DNA of 64,000 bases from Hoylesella shahii DSM 15611 = JCM 12083 (GTDB lineage Bacteria; Bacteroidota; Bacteroidia; Bacteroidales; Bacteroidaceae), in contig NZ_BAIZ01000012.1 of NCBI RefSeq assembly GCF_000613445.1, positions 16,878 to 80,877 on the forward strand, written 5' to 3'. The notes beneath the pieces were generated by a model that saw nothing but the letters and a program-made list of their open reading frames with translations, had not been told where the DNA came from and ran no database searches. Position 1 is the stretch's first letter, and each line of letters starts with the position of its first letter. A program made the translations under genes and the position numbers. Of this stretch, positions 38,703 through 47,112 are shown one piece after another.

Positions 38703-39329
38703 ATGTACTCAAAACTCTATTTTCTCAGAACCTTAACCCTTGCTCTTTTCGCACTCTTTGCCTTCTCGGGCATGGCGCAAAAGAATGTTTATGGGTTTAA
38801 GGTAAAGGACGAAAACGGCCGAATGGTGTCGTTATCAAAGTATCGTGGTAAGGTGTTGCTCATTGTTAACACGGCCACGCATTGTGGACTAACGCCTCAA
38901 TACAAACCCTTGCAAGCGCTTTACGAGAAATATCGCGATAAGGGACTGGTGGTTTTAGGCTTTCCTTGCAACCAATTTAAGGGACAAGCACCTGGTACGA
39001 ACAAAGAGATTCGTCAATTTTGCGAGGCCAATTACGGTATCACTTTTCCACAATTTGCCAAGATTGATGTGAATGGAAAGAATGCCATTCCGCTTTATCG
39101 TTACCTCAAACGTCAGCAACCATTTTTTGGTTACTTGATGAGCGACTCCATACAACGTGCCGAGTTTGAGCGTTTGCCAAAGGATGTGCCCATAAATGTG
39201 GAGTACGACATTCAATGGAACTTCACTAAATTTATCGTAGACCGCGAAGGGAAGGTGGTGAAACGCATCGAACCCAAAGACGCGATGGAGTATTTGGAAG
39301 AAGAAGTGGCGAAAGTTGTAGGGAAATAA
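38703..39329 (+). CDS. glutathione peroxidase-like protein, exported
   Basis: 208-residue thiol peroxidase of the GPx family. The peroxidatic Cys lies in NTATHCGLTPQY, with GFPCNQFKGQAPG and the WNFTKFIVD motif completing the active-site neighbourhood. A signal peptide (LTLALFALFAFSGMAQ) places it in the periplasm, unlike the cytosolic bacterial form. The cysteine of GFPCNQF may be the resolving residue, as in thioredoxin-dependent GPx; the reductant is an inference. The gene is alone between the REP-like element and a strong bidirectional terminator. Confidence 0.9.
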   Translation: MYSKLYFLRTLTLALFALFAFSGMAQKNVYGFKVKDENGRMVSLSKYRGKVLLIVNTATHCGLTPQYKPLQALYEKYRDKGLVVLGFPCNQFKGQAPGTNKEIRQFCEANYGITFPQFAKIDVNGKNAIPLYRYLKRQQPFFGYLMSDSIQRAEFERLPKDVPINVEYDIQWNFTKFIVDREGKVVKRIEPKDAMEYLEEEVAKVVGK

Positions 39330-39435
39330 GGTTAAAAAGCGGGGCGATTAGGCTAGCCTAACTTGGTTGAAAGAACTGTGCAAGCTTGCTTAATTACCCC
39401 ATATATTTCCTACCAGCTAGTGCTTTTGTAAGCAG

Positions 39436-39482
39436 AAATCTGGCCAATCAGTCCTGCTAGGCAGGGCCAATTGGCCAGATTT
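39436..39482. terminator. bidirectional terminator, peroxidase and hcp
   Basis: AAATCTGGCCAAT (39436-39448) pairs perfectly with ATTGGCCAGATTT (39470-39482), with an inner CCTGC/GCAGG stem. Convergent genes lie on both sides and T- or A-rich flanks continue the arms. Confidence 0.88.
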
Positions 39483-39506
39483 TATCGTTTAAGGATGGCT
39501 GACGCC

Positions 39507-41159
39507 TTATCCAATCATTCGTTTCAGGTCTTCTTCAACGGTGGTAATGCCGCCAAGTCCAAACTGTTCTACCAGCACTTTCAGCACGCCAGGCGAAACA
39601 AAGGCGGGCAGAGTGGGACCGATGTGGATGTTCTTAACGCCCAACGAGAGCAGGGCGAGCAACACGATAACCGCCTTTTGCTCGTACCAAGCAATGTTGA
39701 ATGCAAGTGGTAGGTCGTTGATGTCGGCCGCACCAAATATCTCTTTCAACTTCAAAGCCACCACTGCCCAAGTGTACGAGTCGTTGCATTGACCTGCATC
39801 GAGCACGCGGGGGATGCCATTGATGTCGCCGAGGTTAAGTTTGTTGTACTTAAACTTGGCACAACCCGAAGTGAGGATAACCACATCGTGAGGCAACTGT
39901 TGGGCAAACTCCGTGTAATAGTCGCGACTGCGCATGCGTCCATCGCATCCGCCCATCACCACAAACTTGCGAATGGCTCCGCTTTTCACGGCATCTACAA
40001 TCTTATCGGCCAGTGCAAATACCTGATTGTGGGCAAAACCGCCTACAATTTCACCCGTTTCAATCTCTGTTGGGGCCTCGCAGGTCTTGGCAATAGCAAT
40101 CACTTCCGAGAAGTCTTTATGCCCATTGGCGTCGGCTTCGATATGTTTCCAACCGGGGAAGCCCGTAGAGTTCATCGTAAACACGCGGTCTTTGTAGTTA
40201 GCATTGGCCGAGGGAGGCACGATGCAGTTGGTGGTAAACACGATAGGACCATTAAATGTGCTGAACTCTTCTTTCTGTTTCCACCACGCGTTGCCGTAGT
40301 TTCCAACCAGATGCTTATACTTTTTCAGTTCGGGATAATAGTGCGCGGGCAGCATTTCGCCGTGGGTGTACACGTCAACGCCCGTTCCTTCGGTTTGTTT
40401 CAGCAGCTCTTCGATGTCGTGCAAGTCGTGTCCCGAAATCAAGATGCCAGGGTTTTTGCCCACGCCAATGTTCACCTTGGTTATTTCGGGATGGCCATAG
40501 GTGGTGGAATTGGCCTTATCTAGCAGCGCCATAGCCGTTACGCCCCACTTGCCAGTATCGAGAACACAGTTTAGAAGCTGGTCCATTGGCGCATCAGGAT
40601 TAGCGATAAGGGCCAGTGCATCGCCCATAAAGTCGGTTATGGTGGTGTCGGTATAACCCAATCTGCCTGCATGTTCGTAGTAAGCGGCCATACCTTTGAG
40701 GCCCAGAACAATTAGTTCTTTCAGCGAGCGCAGGTCTTCGTTCTCGTTGCGCAGCACACTTTCCTTACGGCTTTGTGCCTCGTAGTCGGCCTTTTCGCCG
40801 CCCCACACAATCTCGTGGTAATCAGGTAGCTCCACATTATGCTCCTTAGCGATGGCCAACAATTGCTTTTTCAGTGCGATACCCTTATCAACGCGGTTAA
40901 GGATGCTAGCATCATCGAAGTTGGCATTGGTGATACAAGCAAACAATGCGTCTACAAAATAGGAGTCAACGCCTGCAACACTCTGTGCGCCAGTCTTGCG
41001 AATGGCACGGTCGATGGTGGCAACGCCACGCACCACGCCCAGTAGAAGGTCTTGATAATTGGATGTTGAAGCCTCTTTGCCACATACACCCTTGATGGTA
41101 CAACCCATACCTTTAGCTGTTTCCTGACATTGGAAACAAAACATTTTATTCTCTATCAT
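39507..41159 (-). CDS. hcp: hydroxylamine reductase / hybrid cluster protein
   Basis: Iron-sulfur enzyme of nitrosative-stress defence (NO or hydroxylamine reduction), about 550 residues. The N-terminal cluster cysteines are in [21 protein letters not shown] (first and last Cys 17 apart). Hybrid-cluster ligands: His and Glu in [13 protein letters not shown], Cys in [12 protein letters not shown], Cys in [13 protein letters not shown], Cys in [12 protein letters not shown], and the C-terminal Glu in WYEQKAV. I start at [10 protein letters not shown] (41159); the family often starts at the internal MFCFQ (41144). The reading frame back to 41216 would cover the promoter. No adjacent oxidoreductase (hcr) gene is present. 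Confidence 0.93.
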   Translation of the reverse strand: MIENKMFCFQCQETAKGMGCTIKGVCGKEASTSNYQDLLLGVVRGVATIDRAIRKTGAQSVAGVDSYFVDALFACITNANFDDASILNRVDKGIALKKQLLAIAKEHNVELPDYHEIVWGGEKADYEAQSRKESVLRNENEDLRSLKELIVLGLKGMAAYYEHAGRLGYTDTTITDFMGDALALIANPDAPMDQLLNCVLDTGKWGVTAMALLDKANSTTYGHPEITKVNIGVGKNPGILISGHDLHDIEELLKQTEGTGVDVYTHGEMLPAHYYPELKKYKHLVGNYGNAWWKQKEEFSTFNGPIVFTTNCIVPPSANANYKDRVFTMNSTGFPGWKHIEADANGHKDFSEVIAIAKTCEAPTEIETGEIVGGFAHNQVFALADKIVDAVKSGAIRKFVVMGGCDGRMRSRDYYTEFAQQLPHDVVILTSGCAKFKYNKLNLGDINGIPRVLDAGQCNDSYTWAVVALKLKEIFGAADINDLPLAFNIAWYEQKAVIVLLALLSLGVKNIHIGPTLPAFVSPGVLKVLVEQFGLGGITTVEEDLKRMIG

Positions 41160-41194
41160 GCTGTTTTTGTATATTATTGCTTTAATTTTCGCCT

Positions 41195-41203
41195 GCAAAA
41201 TTA
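41195..41203 (-). promoter_or_regulatory. promoter -7 box for hcp
   Basis: Reads TAATTTTGC on the minus strand, an exact match, 35 bp upstream of the hcp start. The nearest CAA for a -33 element is 17 bp away, slightly short. Confidence 0.5.
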
Positions 41204-41511
41204 ATCGGTAAAGCAACGAGCAAAGGGTAACAAATGTGTCCGAAGCATGGTTAATGTAAGTTAAATTTCCCTTCGCTTACCCTAGATAGCCTTTTCCTAC
41301 CTACCAAAATGCTATGTATTGAGCGTTTCTCGCGCGCGTATATAATAAGGAATGGAGGAAGCTGTTGTTGTCTGTTTCAGTTTGGTTTGTGCTTGTTGCG
41401 CCCTCAAGTGCAATGCTATGCTGTGTGTACTGTTGTTTGGAGCTTGATAATAGCCGTTGTTTAATTTACATTAAATATCAAAAAAATGCAACAACATTGG
41501 TAGTAATTTTG

Positions 41512-41520
41512 TATCTTTGC
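41512..41520 (+). promoter_or_regulatory. promoter -7 box for cutC
   Basis: TATCTTTGC matches exactly and implies a transcript start near 41525, giving a 5' leader of about 180 nt, unusually long for this window. Confidence 0.55.
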
Positions 41521-41705
41521 CATGAGCGATGCGTAATAAACAAGTCGTGTAGTTAATGGAGGTGACTGTGAGGGCACCTTTAAGCATGGCTGCCTAGGCG
41601 CACGGCGCTCTAAAGCCTGCCCGTAATGGGTAAATGGGGTGCCTCATGTGGTGCAACATCCCCCATAGAAGCAGCAATATCTTAAACCAATGACATGAAT
41701 ATTGT
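41521..41705 (+). promoter_or_regulatory. structured 5' leader of cutC
   Basis: The leader can fold extensively. GGCACC in the segment 41570-41578 pairs with GGTGCC at 41638-41643, enclosing smaller hairpins (GCGC-ACG-GCGC, CCC-GTAAT-GGG). CAATAT (41675-41680) pairs with ATATTG (41699-41704), ending one base before the ATG, so ribosome access could be gated. No known riboswitch core (SAM, TPP, FMN, cobalamin, fluoride, Mn) was recognised. Confidence 0.35.
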
Positions 41706-42479
41706 ATGGACGAAACTGGTAACAACTTTGAATTTGAAATATGCGCAAACAGTGTGGAAAGCTGTTTAGCAGCCCAAGAGGGAGGAGCCAACCGCGTAGA
41801 ACTATGCGCTGGCATCCCCGAAGGAGGCACAACGCCGCCCTATGGCGACATTGTCACGGCTCGCCGATTGCTTTCCAAAACCAAGCTGCATGTTATCATT
41901 AGGCCGAGAGGCGGAGATTTCACCTATTCGGACCTTGAGATGGACATCATGGAAGCCGACATCGAAGCTTGTAAAAAGGCTGGTGTAGACGGAGTGGTGT
42001 TTGGATGCCTAACCCCAGAAGGCGACATCGATATCGAAAAAAACGCTAGATTAATGGCTCGCGTGGGTAACATGGCGGCTACTTTCCATCGTGCGTTCGA
42101 CAGATGCCGTAATCCGCTCGATGCTTTAGAGCAAATTGCTAAACTGGGATTTAGCAGAGTGCTTACTTCTGGCCAACAAAAAACGGCCGAAAAGGGTATT
42201 CCCTTGCTCTATAAACTGCATAAAAAGGCTGGCGATAGCATTGCCATCATGGCCGGATGCGGCGTAAACGAACGTAACATCTTTAAAATTCACTGCCAAA
42301 CAAATGTAACTCAGTTCCACTTCTCGGCGCGGGAGTCGGTGCAATCGCCTTGCGCATACATGGGTGGAAACGTGAAAATGGGTGGACACGACACCGATGA
42401 AAGCTATCGCGAGGTTACAACGGCGCGCCGAGTGAGCCACACCATCATGGAGCTGCGCAATGGGAAATATCCCTCGTAA
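41706..42479 (+). CDS. cutC: copper homeostasis protein CutC
   Basis: 257-residue cytosolic TIM-barrel of the CutC family, historically linked to copper tolerance. Motifs: FEICANSVESCLAAQEGGANRVELC, followed by EGGTTPPYG, HVIIRPRGGDF, FGCLTPEGDID, FHRAFDRCRNPLDALEQ and GFSRVLTSGQ, all conserved. The C-terminal extension (ESVQSPCAYMGGNVKMGG) is common in Bacteroidota. Enzymatic function is not established. The gene stands alone behind a structured leader. Confidence 0.92.
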   Translation: MDETGNNFEFEICANSVESCLAAQEGGANRVELCAGIPEGGTTPPYGDIVTARRLLSKTKLHVIIRPRGGDFTYSDLEMDIMEADIEACKKAGVDGVVFGCLTPEGDIDIEKNARLMARVGNMAATFHRAFDRCRNPLDALEQIAKLGFSRVLTSGQQKTAEKGIPLLYKLHKKAGDSIAIMAGCGVNERNIFKIHCQTNVTQFHFSARESVQSPCAYMGGNVKMGGHDTDESYREVTTARRVSHTIMELRNGKYPS

Positions 42480-42587
42480 CCTAGATACGCACATATGGGA
42501 TGTTACAAAAGTAGTAATAAAAACGAGCTAACACCACTGCAGAGCGTTGTTTAAAAAATACATTTTTTCCTTCTTTAGTGCGCTCGG

Positions 42588-42632
42588 CTCTCGCCCTAGC
42601 CAACGTGTTTGCTGACATGTGGTGGGCGAGAG
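42588..42632 (+). promoter_or_regulatory. hairpin in the leader of the transglutaminase-like gene
   Basis: CTCTCGCCC (42588-42596) pairs perfectly with GGGCGAGAG (42624-42632) across a 27-base loop. It lies 115 bp upstream of the start. No T-tract, so leader control is likelier than termination of cutC. Confidence 0.4.
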
Positions 42633-42747
42633 TGCGAGACACATGGGCGGAAAGGCCCAATGACCGTGCTGTAAGGAAGCAAAACGCTCGGCATGGCTAA
42701 CAAACCATAAACAATTTATCTTCCATCAACAAAAAACCTACCTCAAA

Positions 42748-45365
42748 ATGAGAAAGCTATTGCTATCCCTTCTCTTTGTCTTGGCTGCAATCAACGCTGC
42801 TAGGGCTGGCTATTACCATTTCATCTCAGATGATAAATATCGCGCACAGGTGCACAACGACTTCAATAAGAAGATGCAACTGGTGGGGAAAAACTTTTTT
42901 AAGATAACCCAAACCACACCCACGGTGGCCGAACAAGAGGCACTGGAATTTCTTTACGCCTACATGCCTTTGGCCGATGTTACCGACTACACCACCGATT
43001 TCTATCTCAGCAATGTGAAGTCGGCCTTCAAGGCGCGTGAAGAAATGCCATGGGGAAAGGCTGTTCCCGAACTTCTTTTCCGCCATTTTGTGCTGCCTAT
43101 TCGTGTAAACAACGAAAACCTAGACAACACAAGGGCTGTGCTTTACGACGAATTGAAGAAGAGAATTGAGGGAATGAGCATGACCGAGGCTGTGCTCGAA
43201 CTTAATCACTGGTGTCATGAGCATGTTACTTACCAGCCTTCTAATGCGCGTACGCTGGCTCCACTAGCTTGTCTTAAAACAGCTATTGGTCGTTGTGGCG
43301 AAGAAAGTACGTTCGCCGTGGCCGTATTGCGAACAATGGGTATCCCTGCAAGACAGGTTTACACCCCTAGATGGGCGCATACCGACGACAACCATGCATG
43401 GGTTGAGGCTTGGGCTGATGGCAAATGGCATTTCTTAGGGGCTTGCGAACCCGAACCAGTGCTCAACTTGGGATGGTTTAACTTGCCTGCTTCGCGCGCT
43501 ATGCTGATGCATACCAAGGCCTTTGGCAACTATCGCGGTCCTGAAGAGGTGATGCTTCGCACTAGCAACTACACCGAAATTAACCTCATTGGCAATTATG
43601 CCCCCACGGCTCGCATCGACTTTATGGTGGTTGATGCTGCCGGAAAAGCTGTGGACAAGGCTCAAGTGGAGTTTAAAATTTATAACTATGCCGAATATTA
43701 CACGGCTGTTAACAAGTTTACCGATAACCGCGGACGAACCTTTCTTACCGCTGGCGTGGGCGATATGATGGTGTGGGCATCTAAAAATGGGGCTTACGGC
43801 TTTGCTAAGGCGTCGTTTGGAAAAGACAAAAACGTTACTATCCGATTGACCCACAATGCCAAAACAATGGCTAAGAGCATGGTTGGCGCACTCGATTCGG
43901 TGAATATTGTGCCTCCCGTTGAAAGCGCTAAACTGCCCGAAGTGACCCCTCAGCAGGCTCAAGCTAATAAAGCCCGACTGGTGAAAGAGGATAGTATAAG
44001 GCATGCTTACGAAGCAACATTCTATAAACCCACAGGCGACGGACTGGCCGAAAAGTATTATAAACTGGCGCGTGGCAACTGGAAAACCATTCAGCAGTTT
44101 GTAAATAACCATCCCGATAAACAAGAAAGGGTGCTGGCATTGCTCGAAACACTGCCAGTAAAAGACCTTCACGATATGCCTTTGGAAATATTGGAAGACC
44201 ATTTTGGCGCACAAAGCAATCAGCTTTCGCCACGTGTGGAAGACGAAATGATTATTGCGCCATATAAACAAGCTTTTCAAGTGGCTTTCAATCAATCGCT
44301 TGCCGACAGCATGAGGGCCAACCCCGCAGTGCTGGTTAACTGGGTGAAGCGTAACATTAGGCTCAATCCCGACACCAAAGCCTTGCGCATTGCGCAAACG
44401 CCGATGGGCGTTTGGCGCTCGCGACTCACTGATACTCGTTCGCGCGACATCTTCTTTGTGAGTATGGCACGAAGTTTGGGCATCGAGTCGCGCAAGGATG
44501 CCATTACGGGTAAGGTGCAATATAAACGCGATGGCGCATGGGTGGATGTTGATTTTGATAATGCTAGTCAGCAAACTGCGCCCACTGGTGTGCTTAAACT
44601 CACGTATCAACCTGCTTCGTTGCTGCCTGCCGACCCCAAATATTACAGCCATTTCTCGCTTAGCAAAATAGTAGACGGACGCGCTCAACTGCTTAACTTC
44701 GACGAGGGCGACGGAAATGACAATGAGGGAACAACCTGGGCCAACACCTTTAAAAATGGATATAGCCTGGATGCTGGCACTTATCTCTTGGTTACGGGTA
44801 CACGTTTGGCCAATGGAGGGGTGTTGGTCACACAACGCTTCTTTAACATCGCTCCTGGCAAAACCACCGAAGTGGCGCTCAAAATGCGCCGTCCCTCGGG
44901 CCAACTTAATGTGCTGGGCAACTTTGATAGCGAGTCGCGTTTCCTCAAAGATGGACAGGAGGTGAGCATTCTTTCGCAAACAGGGCGCGGATATTACACG
45001 CTTGCGCTGTTGGGTATTGGCGAAGAACCAACTAACCATGCATTGCGCGACTTGGCTAAGGCGCGTGCAACGCTTGATGAATGGGGGCGTCCCTTCGTGT
45101 TGCTCTTCCCCAACGAGGCCGATTTGCAACGCTTCAAGAAAGAGAACTTTGGCACTTTGCCCGCCAATATTATTCTGGGTATCGACACCGATGGTAAGAT
45201 AGGCAGCAAGTGGCTAATGCCATGAAACTGGCTAACCCCTCGCAAATGCCTGTATTTATTGTGGCCGATACCTTTAATCGCGTGGTGTTCTGCTCGCAAG
45301 GCTACACCATCGGCATGGGCGAACAACTTGAAAAGGTGGCTAAGATGCTCGAAACCGGTAAGTAA
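42748..45365 (+). CDS. exported transglutaminase-like protein with degenerate second core (one frameshift)
   Basis: About 872 residues, signal peptide LLLSLLFVLAAINAARA. A transglutaminase-like core lies at about residues 145-255: Cys in IGRCGEESTFAV, His in TDDNHAWVEAW, with CEPEP at the third-residue position. A carboxypeptidase-regulatory-like or Ig-like domain follows (AGKAVDKAQVEFKIYN). Residues about 530-640 repeat the transglutaminase fold (SRDIFFVSMARSLGI, TGKVQY) without a visible catalytic Cys (PMGVWRSRL instead). The C-terminus is thioredoxin-like and is cut at 45225; restoring one A near 45205 extends it through MPVFIVADTFNRVVF to 45365. Function unknown; periplasmic peptide or protein processing is plausible. 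Confidence 0.82.
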
Positions 45366-45526
45366 ATACACGCTTTAAACGCTAAAGTGACCGCGAATGC
45401 TGGCTCGATGTTGCACTTGTGACGTGGGCTTGGATAACAGCAAATGGTCTTTAGGCTCGCTAAGGGCTTTGCTGCACCAATCGTGGCGCTGGTAGGGGGT
45501 GTCCTGCTACAGAGATAATAGTGAAA

Positions 45527-45567
45527 GGATGAGTAAGTGGCTTGCACTTGCTCATCCTTTTTCTTTT
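45527..45567 (+). terminator. terminator after the transglutaminase-like gene
   Basis: GGATGAGTAAGTG (45527-45539) pairs with CACTTGCTCATCC (45545-45557), with one T-G wobble, followed by TTTTTCTTTT. It is a textbook intrinsic terminator. Confidence 0.9.
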
Positions 45568-47019
45568 GTTTCGGCTTGCTTTTTTACTCAACTTGGTGGC
45601 TAAGGCTCGTACCTTTTATGCTGGTTTGTAGGCTAGTTGTGTGTGGTGTTTATTGGCATAGCTGGTTAAACCTTCAAAACAAACGAATGGCTATGCGCTC
45701 GCCAGTAAAACGCCGAATAATAGCAAAGGCAGTGTTAGGGGGTTAACCCATTTATGCAGCATTAAGCAAAGCTGTCTGTTTATTGCAAAATGTAAAGATT
45801 TAAGACAAGAAACCCCTCAAAAAGAGCCCTTGTTATTCACCAATCACTCGAGTGGTGCGAAATATCCAATTCTCGCGAGGGTTTGTTTTTGCGATAAGAA
45901 GAAGGTGTTGCGCGTGTATATAAATTTGTTCGGCATGGAATAAATATGAAAACAATTGGAACATGCACGCGTTTAGCACCAAAAAGCAAGGTAAAAACCA
46001 TGAAAACGCATTGCTAACTCATGCAAAACGCAAGACTAAATGCACCAAAACGCAAGGCTAAATGCAGCAAAACACAAGGCTAAAACCACCAAAACACACA
46101 CAAAAGTGTAGCAAAACGTAGTGCGAAATGCATAAAGTTGCATATTGTAAAGTGGGCTGAAATTCTTAATTTGATGCAAAACTCGGGCTTCGGCGGAGAG
46201 AAACAAACCAAAACAGCTGTATTTTTGGTGCAAAAAACAGAATTTTGGTGGCAGGAAAATTACGGTTTTGGCATAAAATAGAAAGCTGAAATGGTGCAAA
46301 ACGCAGTTTTGGAGAGAAAAAAGGCGTAAAAATAAATTCTGAAAAGTAGAAAATTGAGGCTAAAACCATATTTTTAGGCTTTATTTTTTGCTAGATTGGA
46401 TGGCTAAAAACAAGCTATTTGTAAAACATTTCTAACACGAATTGTTCTGAAACCTTCTTGCCGTATGTGCGTATTTTGTTTGTACGGTCTATCTTTTATT
46501 TCTTGTATTCTCAAGATGCAGTGTGTAACGCTTTTAAAGAACAGTGAAAACCAGTTGTTAAGCTGTTCAGTTAAACGCCAAATACATTCGTTAGTCTGCT
46601 TATCCCGTGTTTTAACCCAAGTTGTCATTAGAGACTAAACAGATTTTGTTTTATTGTTGGCAGATTGGATCTCTTTGTAGTGTAGACGTAGCGGGCTACA
46701 TCGAGTTAGAAAGACAGGCAAGATGCCAACAATAAAATAAAAGATGTTAGGAAACAACACAAATACAATAACTCTGGAAACATGGTGGTCTAATGGCCGA
46801 TTTGGGTTTAAGTTGTTTTCATTGTTTCTAGTTCGTCTTTTATTTGCTTGTAGGTCTGTTGCCAAGCATATTTTAGGCATAGCGCCTAACGTCTTAAAGG
46901 ATAATACAGCCAATGAACCCGACAAAACACAGCGTATAAACACCTCTAATGAAGCGATTAGGGGTAAAACGAGTTACAGTCTTTAAGCGCCAGTTTAGGT
47001 TTAAAAACATATCATAAAG
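45568..47019. other. gene-free, AT-rich repeat island
   Basis: About 1.45 kb without a confident gene. It holds the TTCTCGCGAGGGTTTG block (45870-45885), the 22-bp array (45978-46131), an ATATTGTAAAGTG segment (46142-46154) and a TTTTTGCTAGATTGG segment near 46385. Minus-strand frames at 46404-46628 (74 codons) and 46635-46943 (102 codons) have no motif. The stretch 46770-46985 resembles 56650-56830. Confidence 0.55.
45978..46131. repeat. 22-bp-period array B with phased A tracts
   Basis: Seven in-phase 22-bp units from ACCAAAAAGCAAGG to AGCAAAACGTAGTGCG. A3-5 tracts recur about every 11 bp. It follows the conserved TTCTCGCGAGG block by exactly the same 88 bp as array A. There are no spacers. 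Confidence 0.8.
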
Positions 47020-47053
47020 TTGAACAAGGTTGGTAAATATTTCTTATATTTGC
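47020..47053 (+). promoter_or_regulatory. promoter of the hybrid two-component regulator
   Basis: TATATTTGC at 47045-47053 matches exactly. TTG at 47020-47022 is 22 bp away, one more than the usual range. The ATG is 60 bp beyond. Confidence 0.5.
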
Positions 47054-47112
47054 AAAGCGCATTAACAATGAGCAAGATATACTAGCCCTAATTAACGAAT
47101 ACGAATGTACCT

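Noticed and set aside
43435..45129. 564-codon open frame antisense to the transglutaminase-like gene
   Set aside because: A shadow of the sense gene; no signal, domain or promoter, and the sense strand has clear motifs.
46635..46943. 102-codon minus-strand gene
   Set aside because: It is in a repeat-bearing island, shares only a short hydrophobic phrase with another non-coding stretch, and shows no start signal.
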